From Carnobacterium iners (lineage in GTDB: Bacteria; Bacillota; Bacilli; Lactobacillales; Carnobacteriaceae), in the NCBI RefSeq assembly GCF_900177385.1, contig NZ_FXBJ01000002.1, forward strand, positions 2,112,001 through 2,176,000: 64,000 nt of DNA. The letters run 5' to 3'. The position numbers and the translations under genes were made by a program. The notes beneath the pieces are model-generated. The model saw only the letters and a program-made list of their open reading frames with translations, had not been told where the DNA came from and searched no databases. Shown one piece after another: positions 55,483-64,000 of the stretch (the first letter of the stretch is position 1; every line of letters starts with the position of its first letter).

Positions 55483-56329
55483 TATTTTAAACTTAGTTCC
55501 TAAGCTGCCAGTAGCTGAACAAATTGAAAGATTAACAAGATGGATAACACAAACATTTTCATTTCTGTTTGATCCTATTCAAACATATTCAGAATTATTT
55601 ATGGATGGAATCACAACCTTTTTATTGTTTATTCCACCAATCATTTTTATTCTCTTAATTGCGCTACTAGCATTCTTTGTCTCTGGCAAAAAATTTGGCT
55701 TAACTACTTTTTCAATCGTAGGTTTATGGTTCATTTATAACCAAGGACACTGGGAGAATTTGATGAATACTATTACTTTAGTATTAGTAGCTAGTCTACT
55801 TTCAGTTATTATTGGTGTTCCATTTGGAATATTAATGGCTAAAAGTACAATTGCTAACAATATTTTGAAACCAGTTTTAGACTTCATGCAAACTATGCCT
55901 GCCTTTGTCTATCTTATACCGGCAGTTGCATTTTTCGGTATCGGAGTCGTTCCAGGAGTTTTTGCTTCTCTAATCTTTGCTATCCCTCCTACTGTTCGTT
56001 TTACTAATTTAGGGATACGTCAAGTCTCTACTGAATTAGTTGAAGCATCAGAAGCATTTGGTAGCACAGGTTTCCAAAAATTATTTAAAGTTGAATTGCC
56101 TCTTGCAACATCCACAATCATGGCAGGAATTAACCAAACGGTTATGCTAGCATTATCAATGGTCGTTATTGCTTCTATGATTGGTGCGCCAGGTTTAGGT
56201 AGAGAAGTTCTCTCTTCATTGCAACGTGCACAGATTGGAACAGGATTTGTTTCTGGTATTGGCTTGGTTGTATTAGCCATTATTATTGACCGTATCACTC
56301 AAAAATTAACCAATAAAACTAAAAAATAG
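55475..56329 (+). CDS. opuAB: Glycine betaine ABC permease OpuAB
   Basis: 284 residues, about seven membrane helices, with the permease loop [22 protein letters not shown] and a typical [28 protein letters not shown] stretch. In Lactococcus OpuA the binding protein is fused to this permease; here it is separate, as in Bacillus and Listeria Gbu. ATG at 55475 behind GAGGAGGAA inside opuAA. Confidence 0.94.
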   Translation: MNNILNLVPKLPVAEQIERLTRWITQTFSFLFDPIQTYSELFMDGITTFLLFIPPIIFILLIALLAFFVSGKKFGLTTFSIVGLWFIYNQGHWENLMNTITLVLVASLLSVIIGVPFGILMAKSTIANNILKPVLDFMQTMPAFVYLIPAVAFFGIGVVPGVFASLIFAIPPTVRFTNLGIRQVSTELVEASEAFGSTGFQKLFKVELPLATSTIMAGINQTVMLALSMVVIASMIGAPGLGREVLSSLQRAQIGTGFVSGIGLVVLAIIIDRITQKLTNKTKK

Positions 56330-56347
56330 TAAAAAGGTGGTTTTAAT

Positions 56348-57241
56348 TTGAGAAAGAAAGAATATAAATATCTAGGGATCATAACAGGACTTGCCCTTTC
56401 CATTTTCGCAGCAGGTTGTTCAACTGATAACTCAAAAGTGATTAACGATGATTCAGTAGGAAAGGGTCAAGAAATTGATCTTGCTTATGTAGAATGGGAT
56501 ACAGAAATAGCTTCTACAAATGTGATTGGAACTGTTTTAGAAGAACTAGGCTACGACATCAACCTAATCCCGCTTGATAATGCCGTTATGTGGGAAGCTA
56601 TTTCAACTGGTGAAGCTGACGCAATGGTTGCTGCTTGGCTGCCTGATACACATGCAGCACATTACAAAAACTATCGTGGAAATCTTGTAAACTTAGGTGA
56701 GAATCTAGGTGGCGCTAAACTTGGTTTAGTTGTTCCTAAATACATGGACGTTGATTCTATTGAAGACTTGACGAATGAAGCTAATAAAACAATTACTTCA
56801 ATTGAACCTGGTGCAGGCATAGTGGCTGCGGCAGAAACTGCAGTTGAAGAATATGATAGTCTGAGTGGTTGGGACTTAGATACTTCTTCATCTGGGGCGA
56901 TGGTTGTTGCTTTAAAAAAAGCTATTGAAAATGAAGAAGAGATTATTATTACTGGCTGGTCTCCTCATTGGAAATTTTCAACCTATGATTTAAAATATCT
57001 TGAAGATCCTAAAAAAGCTTTTGGAGGAACAGAAACAATCAACACAATGGTCAGGACAGATTTAGAAAAAGATATGCCTGAAGCCTATAAAGTTTTGGAT
57101 CAATTTAATTGGACAAAAGAAGACGTTGAATCTGTTATGTTACCTATTAGTGAAGGTGAAGATCCTAAAGATGCAGCAAAAGAATGGATTAAAGATAATT
57201 CCGATAAAGTTGAAGCTTGGACTAAGGATGTAGTTAAATAA
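56348..57241 (+). CDS. opuAC: Glycine betaine-binding lipoprotein, copy 1
   Basis: 297 residues. Signal peptide with lipobox FAAGC (Cys24). The mature protein keeps the aromatic residues typical of OpuAC/GbuC binding sites: LAYVEWDTE (Trp50), VMWEA (Trp82), AAWLP (Trp97) and GWSPHW (Trp204, His207, Trp208). At residue 209 it has Lys, where the two following copies have Met, next to the ligand-binding loop. Start TTG at 56348 with AAAGGTGG upstream. First of three tandem paralogues, all 297 residues. Confidence 0.92.
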   Translation: MRKKEYKYLGIITGLALSIFAAGCSTDNSKVINDDSVGKGQEIDLAYVEWDTEIASTNVIGTVLEELGYDINLIPLDNAVMWEAISTGEADAMVAAWLPDTHAAHYKNYRGNLVNLGENLGGAKLGLVVPKYMDVDSIEDLTNEANKTITSIEPGAGIVAAAETAVEEYDSLSGWDLDTSSSGAMVVALKKAIENEEEIIITGWSPHWKFSTYDLKYLEDPKKAFGGTETINTMVRTDLEKDMPEAYKVLDQFNWTKEDVESVMLPISEGEDPKDAAKEWIKDNSDKVEAWTKDVVK

Positions 57242-57274
57242 AATTTATTAAAACATTAATAAAGGGGTTTTATT

Positions 57275-58168
57275 TTGAAAAAAAATAATTTCAACTATTT
57301 AGGGATTTTGACAGGACTTGCACTTTCATTGTTCGCTACAGGTTGTGCATCTGATGATGCACAAACAACTAAAGATGATTCTGTAGGCAAAGGTCAAAAA
57401 ATTGATCTTGCTTATGTAGAATGGGATACAGAAGTAGCTTCTACAAATGTGATTGGAACTGTTTTAGAAGATCTGGGCTACGACGTTAACCTAATTTCGC
57501 TTGATAACGCCATTATGTGGGAAGCTGTTTCGAACGGTGAAGCTGACGCTATGGTAGCTGCTTGGCTACCTGAGACGAACGCAGCGCATTATGAAAAATA
57601 TGGTAAGGACCTAGAAAACTTAGGTGAAAATTTAAGTGGTGCTAAACTCGGTTTAGTTGTTCCTGAATACATGGACGTTGAGTCTATTGAAGACCTAACG
57701 AATGAAGCTAATAAAGCGATTACTGGAATTGAGCCTGGTGCAAGCATAGTAGCCGCAACAGAAAACGCATTAAAACAATATGATAGTCTAAATGATTGGA
57801 ACTTAAATACTTCTTCATCTGGAGCAATGACCGTTGCTTTGAAACAAGCTATTGAAAACGAAGAAGAAGTCGTCATTACAGGATGGTCACCCCACTGGAT
57901 GTTTGCAACATATGACTTAAAATATCTTAATGACCCTAAAGAAATTTTTGGTGGAATAGAAACAATTAACACAATGGTTAGAAAAAATTTAAAAACAGAT
58001 ATGCCTGAAGCTTACAAGGTTTTAGATCAATTTAACTGGACAACTGAGGATATTGAAACTGTTATGTTAGCAATCAGCGAAGGTGAAGATCCCAAAGATG
58101 CAGCAAAAGCATGGATCAATGATCATCCCGAGGAAGTTACGGCTTGGACAAAAGACGTAAAAAAATAA
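57275..58168 (+). CDS. Glycine betaine-binding lipoprotein, copy 2
   Basis: 297 residues, collinear with copy 1 without gaps. Lipobox FATGC (Cys24), and the same Trp50, Trp82, Trp97, Trp204, His207 and Trp208. Residue 209 is Met, as in copy 3. Differences are scattered over the surface regions, for example NAIMWEAVSNGE and ETNAAHYEKYG. Start TTG at 57275 with AAAGGGG upstream, 33 bases after copy 1. Same ATPase-permease pair upstream, so it probably competes for it. Confidence 0.9.
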   Translation: MKKNNFNYLGILTGLALSLFATGCASDDAQTTKDDSVGKGQKIDLAYVEWDTEVASTNVIGTVLEDLGYDVNLISLDNAIMWEAVSNGEADAMVAAWLPETNAAHYEKYGKDLENLGENLSGAKLGLVVPEYMDVESIEDLTNEANKAITGIEPGASIVAATENALKQYDSLNDWNLNTSSSGAMTVALKQAIENEEEVVITGWSPHWMFATYDLKYLNDPKEIFGGIETINTMVRKNLKTDMPEAYKVLDQFNWTTEDIETVMLAISEGEDPKDAAKAWINDHPEEVTAWTKDVKK

Positions 58169-58214
58169 TAACGTTAAAACATTTACTAAAAAATATATAG
58201 AAGGTGGTTTTATT

Positions 58215-59108
58215 TTGAAAAAAAATAATTTTAAACATTTAGGACTTGCAACAGGATTGGCACTTTCATTATTCGCAGCAGGTTGTGCGTCCGATGATGC
58301 AGAAACAGCTAAAGATGATTCAGTCGGTAAAGGTCAAGAAATTGATCTGGCATATGTCGAATGGGATACAGAAGTAGCTTCTACAAACGTTGTTGGTTCT
58401 GTTTTAGAAGGTTTAGGCTACGATGTTAACCTAATTCCTCTTGATAATGCTGTTATGTGGGAAGCTGTTTCGACAGGCGAAGCAGATGCTATGGTTGCTG
58501 CTTGGTTACCCGGTACTCACGCAGCTCAATATGAAAAATACGGTAATGATGTTGATAATTTAGGGGAAAATTTAAGTGGTGCTAAACTTGGTTTAGTCGT
58601 TCCTAAATACATGGATGTTGATTCTATTGAAGACCTAACCGACGAAGCTAGTAAAACAATCACAGGAATTGAACCTGGTGCTGGTGTCGTTGCTGCTACA
58701 GAAACGACAATGAAAGAATACGACAATTTAGGGGATTGGAAATTAGAAACCTCTTCATCTGGCGCTATGACCGTTGCATTGAAACAAGCTATTGAAAATG
58801 AAGAAGATATTATTGTTACTGGTTGGTCTCCTCACTGGATGTTTGCAACCTATGATTTGAAATATTTAGCTGACTCTAAAGAAACTTTCGGCGGAGTTGA
58901 AACAATTAATACCATGGCTAGAAAAGATTTAGAAAAAGACATGCCTGAAGCTTATAAAGTTCTAGACCAATTTAACTGGACAACTGAAGATATTGAATCT
59001 ATTATGTTAGCTATCAGCGAAGGTGAAGATCCTAAAGATGCTGCAGAAGCATGGATCGATGATCATGCTGAAGAAGTTGCAGCTTGGACAAAAGGTGTAA
59101 GTAAATAA
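58215..59108 (+). CDS. Glycine betaine-binding lipoprotein, copy 3
   Basis: 297 residues, the same architecture: lipobox FAAGC (Cys24), all ligand-site Trp residues and PHWMF. The leader region (MKKNNFKHLGLATGLALSLF) is closest to copy 2, which suggests copy 2 and 3 separated last. Start TTG at 58215 behind AAGGTGG, 46 bases after copy 2. It ends the operon before a strong terminator. Confidence 0.9.
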   Translation: MKKNNFKHLGLATGLALSLFAAGCASDDAETAKDDSVGKGQEIDLAYVEWDTEVASTNVVGSVLEGLGYDVNLIPLDNAVMWEAVSTGEADAMVAAWLPGTHAAQYEKYGNDVDNLGENLSGAKLGLVVPKYMDVDSIEDLTDEASKTITGIEPGAGVVAATETTMKEYDNLGDWKLETSSSGAMTVALKQAIENEEDIIVTGWSPHWMFATYDLKYLADSKETFGGVETINTMARKDLEKDMPEAYKVLDQFNWTTEDIESIMLAISEGEDPKDAAEAWIDDHAEEVAAWTKGVSK

Positions 59109-59149
59109 AATTAATTTAATTACCTAGTTTTCACTTAATTTATAAACTA

Positions 59150-59193
59150 AAAAAAGATGTTTCTTCCTCATTTTGGGAGAAGCATCTTTTTTT
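59150..59193 (+). terminator. Terminator of the opuA operon
   Basis: AAAAAGATGTTTCTTCC / GGGAGAAGCATCTTTTTTT, a long stem with a 7-base loop and a T-tract, 40 bases beyond copy 3. Confidence 0.85.
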
Positions 59194-59363
59194 GTTGCAG
59201 TTTTTTTTATTTTTTCAATCTAATCATTTTCTAATTAAGCACTCTTTAAGCTGTTTTTGCTGTGATACACTTAATCTAATACTAATTCGCCTATAGTACA
59301 CTAACAAGATACGTTAAACACCTATATGAGCCACTCTAGCATCTCTATCGGCTTAACATAAAC

Positions 59364-59411
59364 AAAAAACTTCCAAAAAAGGCCTAAAATAACCTTTTCT
59401 GGAAGTTTTTT
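59364..59411 (-). terminator. Terminator after rnjB
   Basis: Minus strand ACTTCCAGAAAAGG / CCTTTTTTGGAAGT, 14-base arms with one mismatch and a 10-base loop, followed by TTTTTTGTTT. About 170 bases separate it from the opuA terminator; that interval shows no gene. Confidence 0.85.
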
Positions 59412-59421
59412 TGTTTACTAT

Positions 59422-61101
59422 TTAGTTTCTTCTATTTCTTGAACTTGTTTCCATAATAATTGGCAAAATAACAGGTCTTCTTCTTGTTTGTTCGAATAAA
59501 TACTTGCTAAGCGCATCTCTAATTTCTTGTTTTAGACGACTCCACTCAAATTCTTTATGATTTAAGTTATCTTCTACAACTTTTCTAACAATCTCGTTGC
59601 TTGATTCAATAAGATCTGTATTTTCTTTAACGTATACAAATCCACGAGTCATCACCTCAGGGCCTGACATAATTTTACCTTTTTTACGACTAATAGTTAC
59701 CACAGCCACAAAAATACCATCTTCAGACAATAATTTACGATCTCTCAACACAATGTTTCCAATGTCTCCGATACCAATACCGTCAACCATCGTGTTACCA
59801 GCAGTTACTTGACCGGACATAGACATGCGACCAGCTTTGTATTCAACAACATCGCCTTTTCCAGGAATAAAAATATTTTTAAAAGGAATGCCCACTTCGT
59901 GAGCTAACTTTGCGTGTGCTGCTAAGCGTCGGTACTCTCCAGTAACAGGAATGAAATAAGTTGGTTTAATCAGATTTATCATTAACTTTAAATCATTAGG
60001 AGTAGCATGTCCAGAAGCCTTGATATTATCAGAAATCTGTTTTACTTCTCCGCCTGCACGATAAATCATATTTTTCGTCTTATTAACCGTTACTTCCATA
60101 CTTACAGAAGGACTAGTAACTATATAAACTAAATCGCCTTCTTTAATGTTAATTTGTAAATGTTTCCCCATCGCCATTCTTTGAAGAGTTTTAATCGGCT
60201 CTCCAGTTGTACCCGTTTCTAAAACAACGATTTCATTATCTGGATATTTTTCAATATCTTCAATTGAAACGATTAAATCTTCATTAGGTAAGTGTATTTT
60301 TTTTAACTTCATGGCTAATTCAACAATCTCTTCTACCTTTTTGCCAGTAAAAAATATTTTTCGACCAGACTTATAAGCTGCATCCATCACTTGTTGAATC
60401 CGTAGAATATTACTAGCAACGCTAGCTACAATAATGCGTTCTTTAGTGTTGCGGAATGTATCTTCGACTTGTTCAGCAACTTTATAATCACTCATATTTT
60501 CGATAGAGCTCTCAGCGTCACTTGAATCACTTAATAAAGCTAATACTTTACTCTTTCCAATATCGCTTATTTTAGCTAAATCAGTCTGATAAGCAGGAGT
60601 AGCACTTTGATCAAATTTAAAATCACCAGTATAAACAATGCTGCCTTCAGCTGTTTTTAATGTTACACCTACTGAGTCTGGAATAGTGTGGGTTGTTCTA
60701 AAAAAACCTAAAACAGCGTGCTCAAATTCAATTTCAGTATCTTCATCAACAATATGATAGTCATCAAAATGACTGACTTGGCTATCTTTTTCAACAAATA
60801 ATTTTGCTAATGCAATAGTCAATTCTGTACCAAAAACAGGCACATCAAATTTTTGAAGAAAATAAGGTAGTGCCCCAATTGCATCTTCATGTCCATGTGT
60901 TAAAAATACGCCTGTTACACGATCGCGATTTTCTTCTAAATAACTAAAGTCAGGAATGACAATATCGATTCCTAATAATTCTGTTTCTGGATACATTAAC
61001 CCGCAATCCAAAACAAATATTTCTTCATCTACTTCAACAACATACATGTTTTTTCCATTTTCACGTACGCCACCTAGTGGAATTATTTTAATATTACTCA
61101 T
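59422..61101 (-). CDS. rnjB: Ribonuclease J2
   Basis: 559 residues of the beta-CASP metallo-beta-lactamase family, which degrades and matures RNA by endo- and 5'-3' exonuclease activity together with J1. The metal motif normally HGHxDH reads HGHEDA at residues 69-74, so the last His is missing, a substitution typical of J2 proteins of lactic acid bacteria. SDSSDAES near 190 and VASVASNILRIQQV near 230 are beta-CASP motifs. The order asd-dapA-rnjB is as in Bacillus. Probably weak alone and a partner for J1. Confidence 0.92.
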   Translation of the reverse strand: MSNIKIIPLGGVRENGKNMYVVEVDEEIFVLDCGLMYPETELLGIDIVIPDFSYLEENRDRVTGVFLTHGHEDAIGALPYFLQKFDVPVFGTELTIALAKLFVEKDSQVSHFDDYHIVDEDTEIEFEHAVLGFFRTTHTIPDSVGVTLKTAEGSIVYTGDFKFDQSATPAYQTDLAKISDIGKSKVLALLSDSSDAESSIENMSDYKVAEQVEDTFRNTKERIIVASVASNILRIQQVMDAAYKSGRKIFFTGKKVEEIVELAMKLKKIHLPNEDLIVSIEDIEKYPDNEIVVLETGTTGEPIKTLQRMAMGKHLQINIKEGDLVYIVTSPSVSMEVTVNKTKNMIYRAGGEVKQISDNIKASGHATPNDLKLMINLIKPTYFIPVTGEYRRLAAHAKLAHEVGIPFKNIFIPGKGDVVEYKAGRMSMSGQVTAGNTMVDGIGIGDIGNIVLRDRKLLSEDGIFVAVVTISRKKGKIMSGPEVMTRGFVYVKENTDLIESSNEIVRKVVEDNLNHKEFEWSRLKQEIRDALSKYLFEQTRRRPVILPIIMETSSRNRRN

Positions 61102-61131
61102 TTCTTCACCTCTGTTTCTTTCTATTTATTT

Positions 61132-62013
61132 TTATTTATTCGTTAAATTTAAACTATTTAAAATCGTTTGTATTTCTTCTTTTGTACAATCTACTAAAGG
61201 CAATCTTACGCTTCCTACTTCTACTCCTAGCGTGTTCAAAACCATTTTGACGGGTGCAGGAGAAGGAACAGAGAAAAGACTATTCATTTTAGGTATTAAT
61301 TGACGATGCTGATTTGCAGCCTCAACAATTTTCCCTTTACCAAGAAGATCATACATATCTTTCATTTGATTACCTAATATATGACTTGCAACAGAAATAA
61401 CACCAGTAGCTCCTATACATTTAGCTGGGAAAGTCAGGTTATCTTCACCAGTATAAACAAGAAAACCATCCTTTGTTTTTTCAATAATTTCACTCATAGC
61501 ATCTAAACCCATACACTCTTTAATACCAATGATATTTTTGAAATTTGCTAAACGAATCGTTGTAGTAGGATCAATCGATACACTTGTTCTACTTGGAACA
61601 TTATAAATAATAATAGGTAAATCCGTATTTTTAGATACGGCTTCAAAATGAGCATATAATCCAGCTTGGTTAGGTTTATTGTAATACGGTGCCACAACTA
61701 GTACCGCATCTATACCTTTAATGTTCTCTACTTCTTTTGTAAAGGAGATTGTTTCAGCCGTACTATTTGTCCCTGTCCCTACAATAACTGGAACACGGCC
61801 ATTGATAATCTCTGCTGATTTCTTATATAGTTCTAACTTTTCATCGTGAGATAATGTTGGAGATTCACCTGTTGTTCCACCTATGACAAGTCCTTCGCTT
61901 CCGTTAGCTAAAAGATAATCAATTAAGGGTTCTAATTTATCATAATCAAGTTGCCCTTTTTCATTAAATGGGGTAGTCATTGCTGTTATAATTCTTGCTT
62001 TTATTAAACTCAT
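61132..62013 (-). CDS. dapA: 4-hydroxy-tetrahydrodipicolinate synthase
   Basis: Condenses pyruvate with aspartate semialdehyde, the first committed step to lysine and diaminopimelate. 293 residues; GGTTGESPTL near 45, YNVPSRTS with the catalytic Tyr near 135, and IGIKECMG with the Schiff-base Lys near 160. Start ATG at 62013 (MSLIKARIITAMTTPF) behind AGAAGGTG; an ATG seven codons earlier lacks a ribosome site. Uses the product of asd, its upstream neighbour. Confidence 0.95.
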   Translation of the reverse strand: MSLIKARIITAMTTPFNEKGQLDYDKLEPLIDYLLANGSEGLVIGGTTGESPTLSHDEKLELYKKSAEIINGRVPVIVGTGTNSTAETISFTKEVENIKGIDAVLVVAPYYNKPNQAGLYAHFEAVSKNTDLPIIIYNVPSRTSVSIDPTTTIRLANFKNIIGIKECMGLDAMSEIIEKTKDGFLVYTGEDNLTFPAKCIGATGVISVASHILGNQMKDMYDLLGKGKIVEAANQHRQLIPKMNSLFSVPSPAPVKMVLNTLGVEVGSVRLPLVDCTKEEIQTILNSLNLTNK

Positions 62014-62048
62014 TAAAGACACCTTCTCTTTCATGATTCGCTCTATTT

Positions 62049-63092
62049 TTATTTCTTTATTAATCCCATACCATGTAATTTTTCAGCAATTTGAACTGAA
62101 TTTAAAGCTGCGCCTTTAATTAAGTTATCTGATACAACCCACATATGATATCCATTCTTCACATCTATATCTTGTCTAATTCTTCCAACAAATGTTTCTT
62201 TTTTACCTTCTGCTGTTAAAGGGGTAGGATACAATTGTATAGAGGGATCGTCTTGTAGTTCTATTCCTGGTGCTGATTGCAATGCTTCTTTTATACCAGA
62301 AACAGATGCTGATTCATCCTTTACTTCTATATAAACAGATTCTGAGTGACCAGATACTACAGGTACACGGACACAAGTAGCTGAAACTTTTATTTCGCTA
62401 TCTGACATAATTTTTTTTGTTTCGTTTATCATTTTCCACTCTTCGAAAGTATATCCTTCTTGGGAAAATAAATCGATTTGCGGTAAAATATTAAACGAAA
62501 TAGGATAATGTTTTTTATCCCCACCTGAAGGCAAGATAGTTGCTTCATAAGCTTCATTATTCAGCATTTGTTGAGCTTGATCTTTCATTTCTTTAACAGC
62601 AGCTATTCCAGCACCGCTAACTGCTTGATAAGTTGAAACAATAATTCGGCTTAAACCATATTTTTTACGAATAGGCTCTAATGCTACCATCATTTGGATA
62701 GTCGAACAATTAGGGTTTGCAATAATACCATTGTGCCCTTTTAACGCTTCAGGATTCACTTCTGGAACAACTAATGGAACTGTTGGATCCATGCGGTAAG
62801 CACTTGTATTATCGATAACGATTGCACCACGTTTAACCGCCTCTGGAGCAAATTGTTGTGAAATACTTCCGCCAGCACTAAACAAAGCAATGTCAACACC
62901 GTCAAATGATTCAGGAGTCGTCTCTTCAACTACTAATTCTAACCCATTTACCGTTATTTTTTTTCCTGCTGATCGTTTTGAAGCAAGAACTTTAATTTCG
63001 CGAATAGGTAGAGTTGAACTTTCTATCATTTCAATCATCTTTGTTCCAACCGCTCCGGTTGCACCGACTACAGCTATCGTATATTTGATCAT
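62049..63092 (-). CDS. asd: Aspartate-semialdehyde dehydrogenase
   Basis: Makes aspartate semialdehyde for lysine, methionine and threonine synthesis. 347 residues. N-terminal NADP-binding [14 protein letters not shown], and the catalytic Cys129 in NPNCSTIQM. The proton-abstracting His lies in [13 protein letters not shown] near 250. First gene of the asd-dapA-rnjB unit; ATG at 63092 behind AAAAGGGG. Confidence 0.95.
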   Translation of the reverse strand: MIKYTIAVVGATGAVGTKMIEMIESSTLPIREIKVLASKRSAGKKITVNGLELVVEETTPESFDGVDIALFSAGGSISQQFAPEAVKRGAIVIDNTSAYRMDPTVPLVVPEVNPEALKGHNGIIANPNCSTIQMMVALEPIRKKYGLSRIIVSTYQAVSGAGIAAVKEMKDQAQQMLNNEAYEATILPSGGDKKHYPISFNILPQIDLFSQEGYTFEEWKMINETKKIMSDSEIKVSATCVRVPVVSGHSESVYIEVKDESASVSGIKEALQSAPGIELQDDPSIQLYPTPLTAEGKKETFVGRIRQDIDVKNGYHMWVVSDNLIKGAALNSVQIAEKLHGMGLIKK

Positions 63093-63313
63093 TTGATTAT
63101 TACCCCTTTTATAAAACTATTCATATTTATTTTTTATTTTTTATTTTTAATTTATCCTACAGACGTAACCAATGTACATTTTATCATAAATAGCGATAAA
63201 ATCATACAGATGTAGATTATTCCCTTTGTTTTAAATTAAATTGAGCTAAATGTATAAGATTAGTGCTAAAATAAATAAGCACTTAAAAAAATAAAGAAAA
63301 TAAAGGAGAAAAA

Positions 63314-64000
63314 ATGAAAAACAAGAAAAAAATAGCTGTTTGGCTTACTTTAACACTCCTACTCTTAGTTACAATTGGATTCGTCACGCTTAAAAATCTT
63401 ACCTATCAGCCCTCTTCTTTAGCGCTTGAAGCTGCAACCAATACTAGTTCCTATACTGTTGAAACAACAAATAATGTTGTTTATTTTAAACCAACAAAAA
63501 AACCCCTCAATAGTTCACTTATTTTCTATCAAGGTGCACTTGTTAATCAAAAGAGTTATAGTATTTGGGCTTCAAAGTTAGCATCTGAAGGATACCCAGT
63601 ATATTTGGTTCATCATCCTTTTAATTTAGCTATTACAAATAAAAACAAAGCCAAAGATATTGTCGAAGAGTACGCCATTAAAGATTATATAATAGGTGGA
63701 CATTCCCTAGGTGGCGTGATGGCCAGTCGATATGCTCACGATAAACAAAAGGACCCTACTATAGATAAAGGAAGTTTAAAAGGTATTTTCTTTTTAGCTA
63801 GTTATCCAGACAGTAACGGCAGTCTAAAAAATACTGATTTATCAGTTTTATCAGTAACCGGATCAAATGACGGTGTGTTAAATCAAGAATCTTATCTTGA
63901 AAGTAAAAAATTCTTACCAGATGATACATTGTACTCATCTATTGAAGGTGGAAACCATGCTGGATTTGGAAGTTATGGACCACAAAAAGGCGATAGTTCT
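63314..64000 (+). CDS. Alpha/beta hydrolase, membrane-anchored or secreted (cut by window edge)
   Basis: ATG at 63314 with AAAGGAG upstream opens a frame that stays open to the window end, so 229 residues are visible and the C-terminus is missing. An N-terminal hydrophobic segment (about 7-27) is a signal or anchor. The hydrolase fold shows FYQGALVNQKSYS, the nucleophile elbow GGHSLGGVMAS (Ser131), an Asp in TGSNDGVL and a His in GGNHAGFG as the likely triad. Substrate unknown. Divergent from asd. Confidence 0.8.
   Translation, partial: MKNKKKIAVWLTLTLLLLVTIGFVTLKNLTYQPSSLALEAATNTSSYTVETTNNVVYFKPTKKPLNSSLIFYQGALVNQKSYSIWASKLASEGYPVYLVHHPFNLAITNKNKAKDIVEEYAIKDYIIGGHSLGGVMASRYAHDKQKDPTIDKGSLKGIFFLASYPDSNGSLKNTDLSVLSVTGSNDGVLNQESYLESKKFLPDDTLYSSIEGGNHAGFGSYGPQKGDSS

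Overview
The window comes from the chromosome of a low-GC Gram-positive bacterium of the order Lactobacillales. Carnobacterium or a close relative is my best guess, by inference only. The grounds are the AT-rich sequence, strong AAGGAGG-type ribosome binding sites, Firmicute gene orders (rnc-smc-ftsY; gmk-rpoZ-coaBC-priA-def-fmt-rsmB-prpC-prkC-rsgA-rpe-thiN; asd-dapA-rnjB), an Enterococcus hirae-type ntp V-ATPase operon, an RNase J2 of the lactic-acid-bacterial type, and T-box and TPP leaders.

1-25 kb is conserved core genome, nearly all on the minus strand. Blocks are ydbC-like, gmk-rpoZ, coaBC to prkC, rsgA-rpe-thiN, and yloU-fakA-recG-plsX-acpP-rnc-smc-yidA-ftsY (ftsY runs off the left edge). 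Only rpmB is on the plus strand. 25-34 kb holds a complete nine-gene V-type ATPase operon (ntpFIKECGABD). Its rotor subunit keeps all five known Na+ ligands, and its long 5' leader contains a terminator-like hairpin. A DegV/FakB fatty-acid binding protein follows, so FakA, FakB and PlsX are all within the window.

35-42 kb is accessory and decaying. It has a small LexA-box-controlled gene resembling YolD proteins, an IS30 remnant, and a ruined histidine operon: a His-specifier T-box leader, a lipoprotein fragment, hisB with an in-frame internal deletion, hisH, hisA with frameshifts and a stop, hisF, and hisIE lacking a zinc cysteine. An IS1380 end remnant, an Xre regulator plus membrane protein pair, and a MazEF module follow. 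42-59 kb is dominated by compatible-solute uptake. It has a full OpuC operon and an OpuA operon whose single ATPase and permease are followed by three tandem paralogous binding lipoproteins. Between them lie an IS1380 element killed by one stop codon, cardiolipin synthase, thiT under a TPP riboswitch, an intact ISLre2-type element with an 11-bp target duplication, a decayed secreted-protein gene and a GNAT acetyltransferase.

59-64 kb is rnjB, dapA and asd on the minus strand, and the start of an alpha/beta hydrolase on the plus strand that runs off the right edge. No tRNA, rRNA or CRISPR array was seen. The least ordinary signals are the SOS-controlled YolD-like orphan, the triplicated betaine-binding lipoproteins, the perfect 17-bp hairpin between rnc and smc, the ntp leader hairpin, and the step-by-step decay of the his operon.
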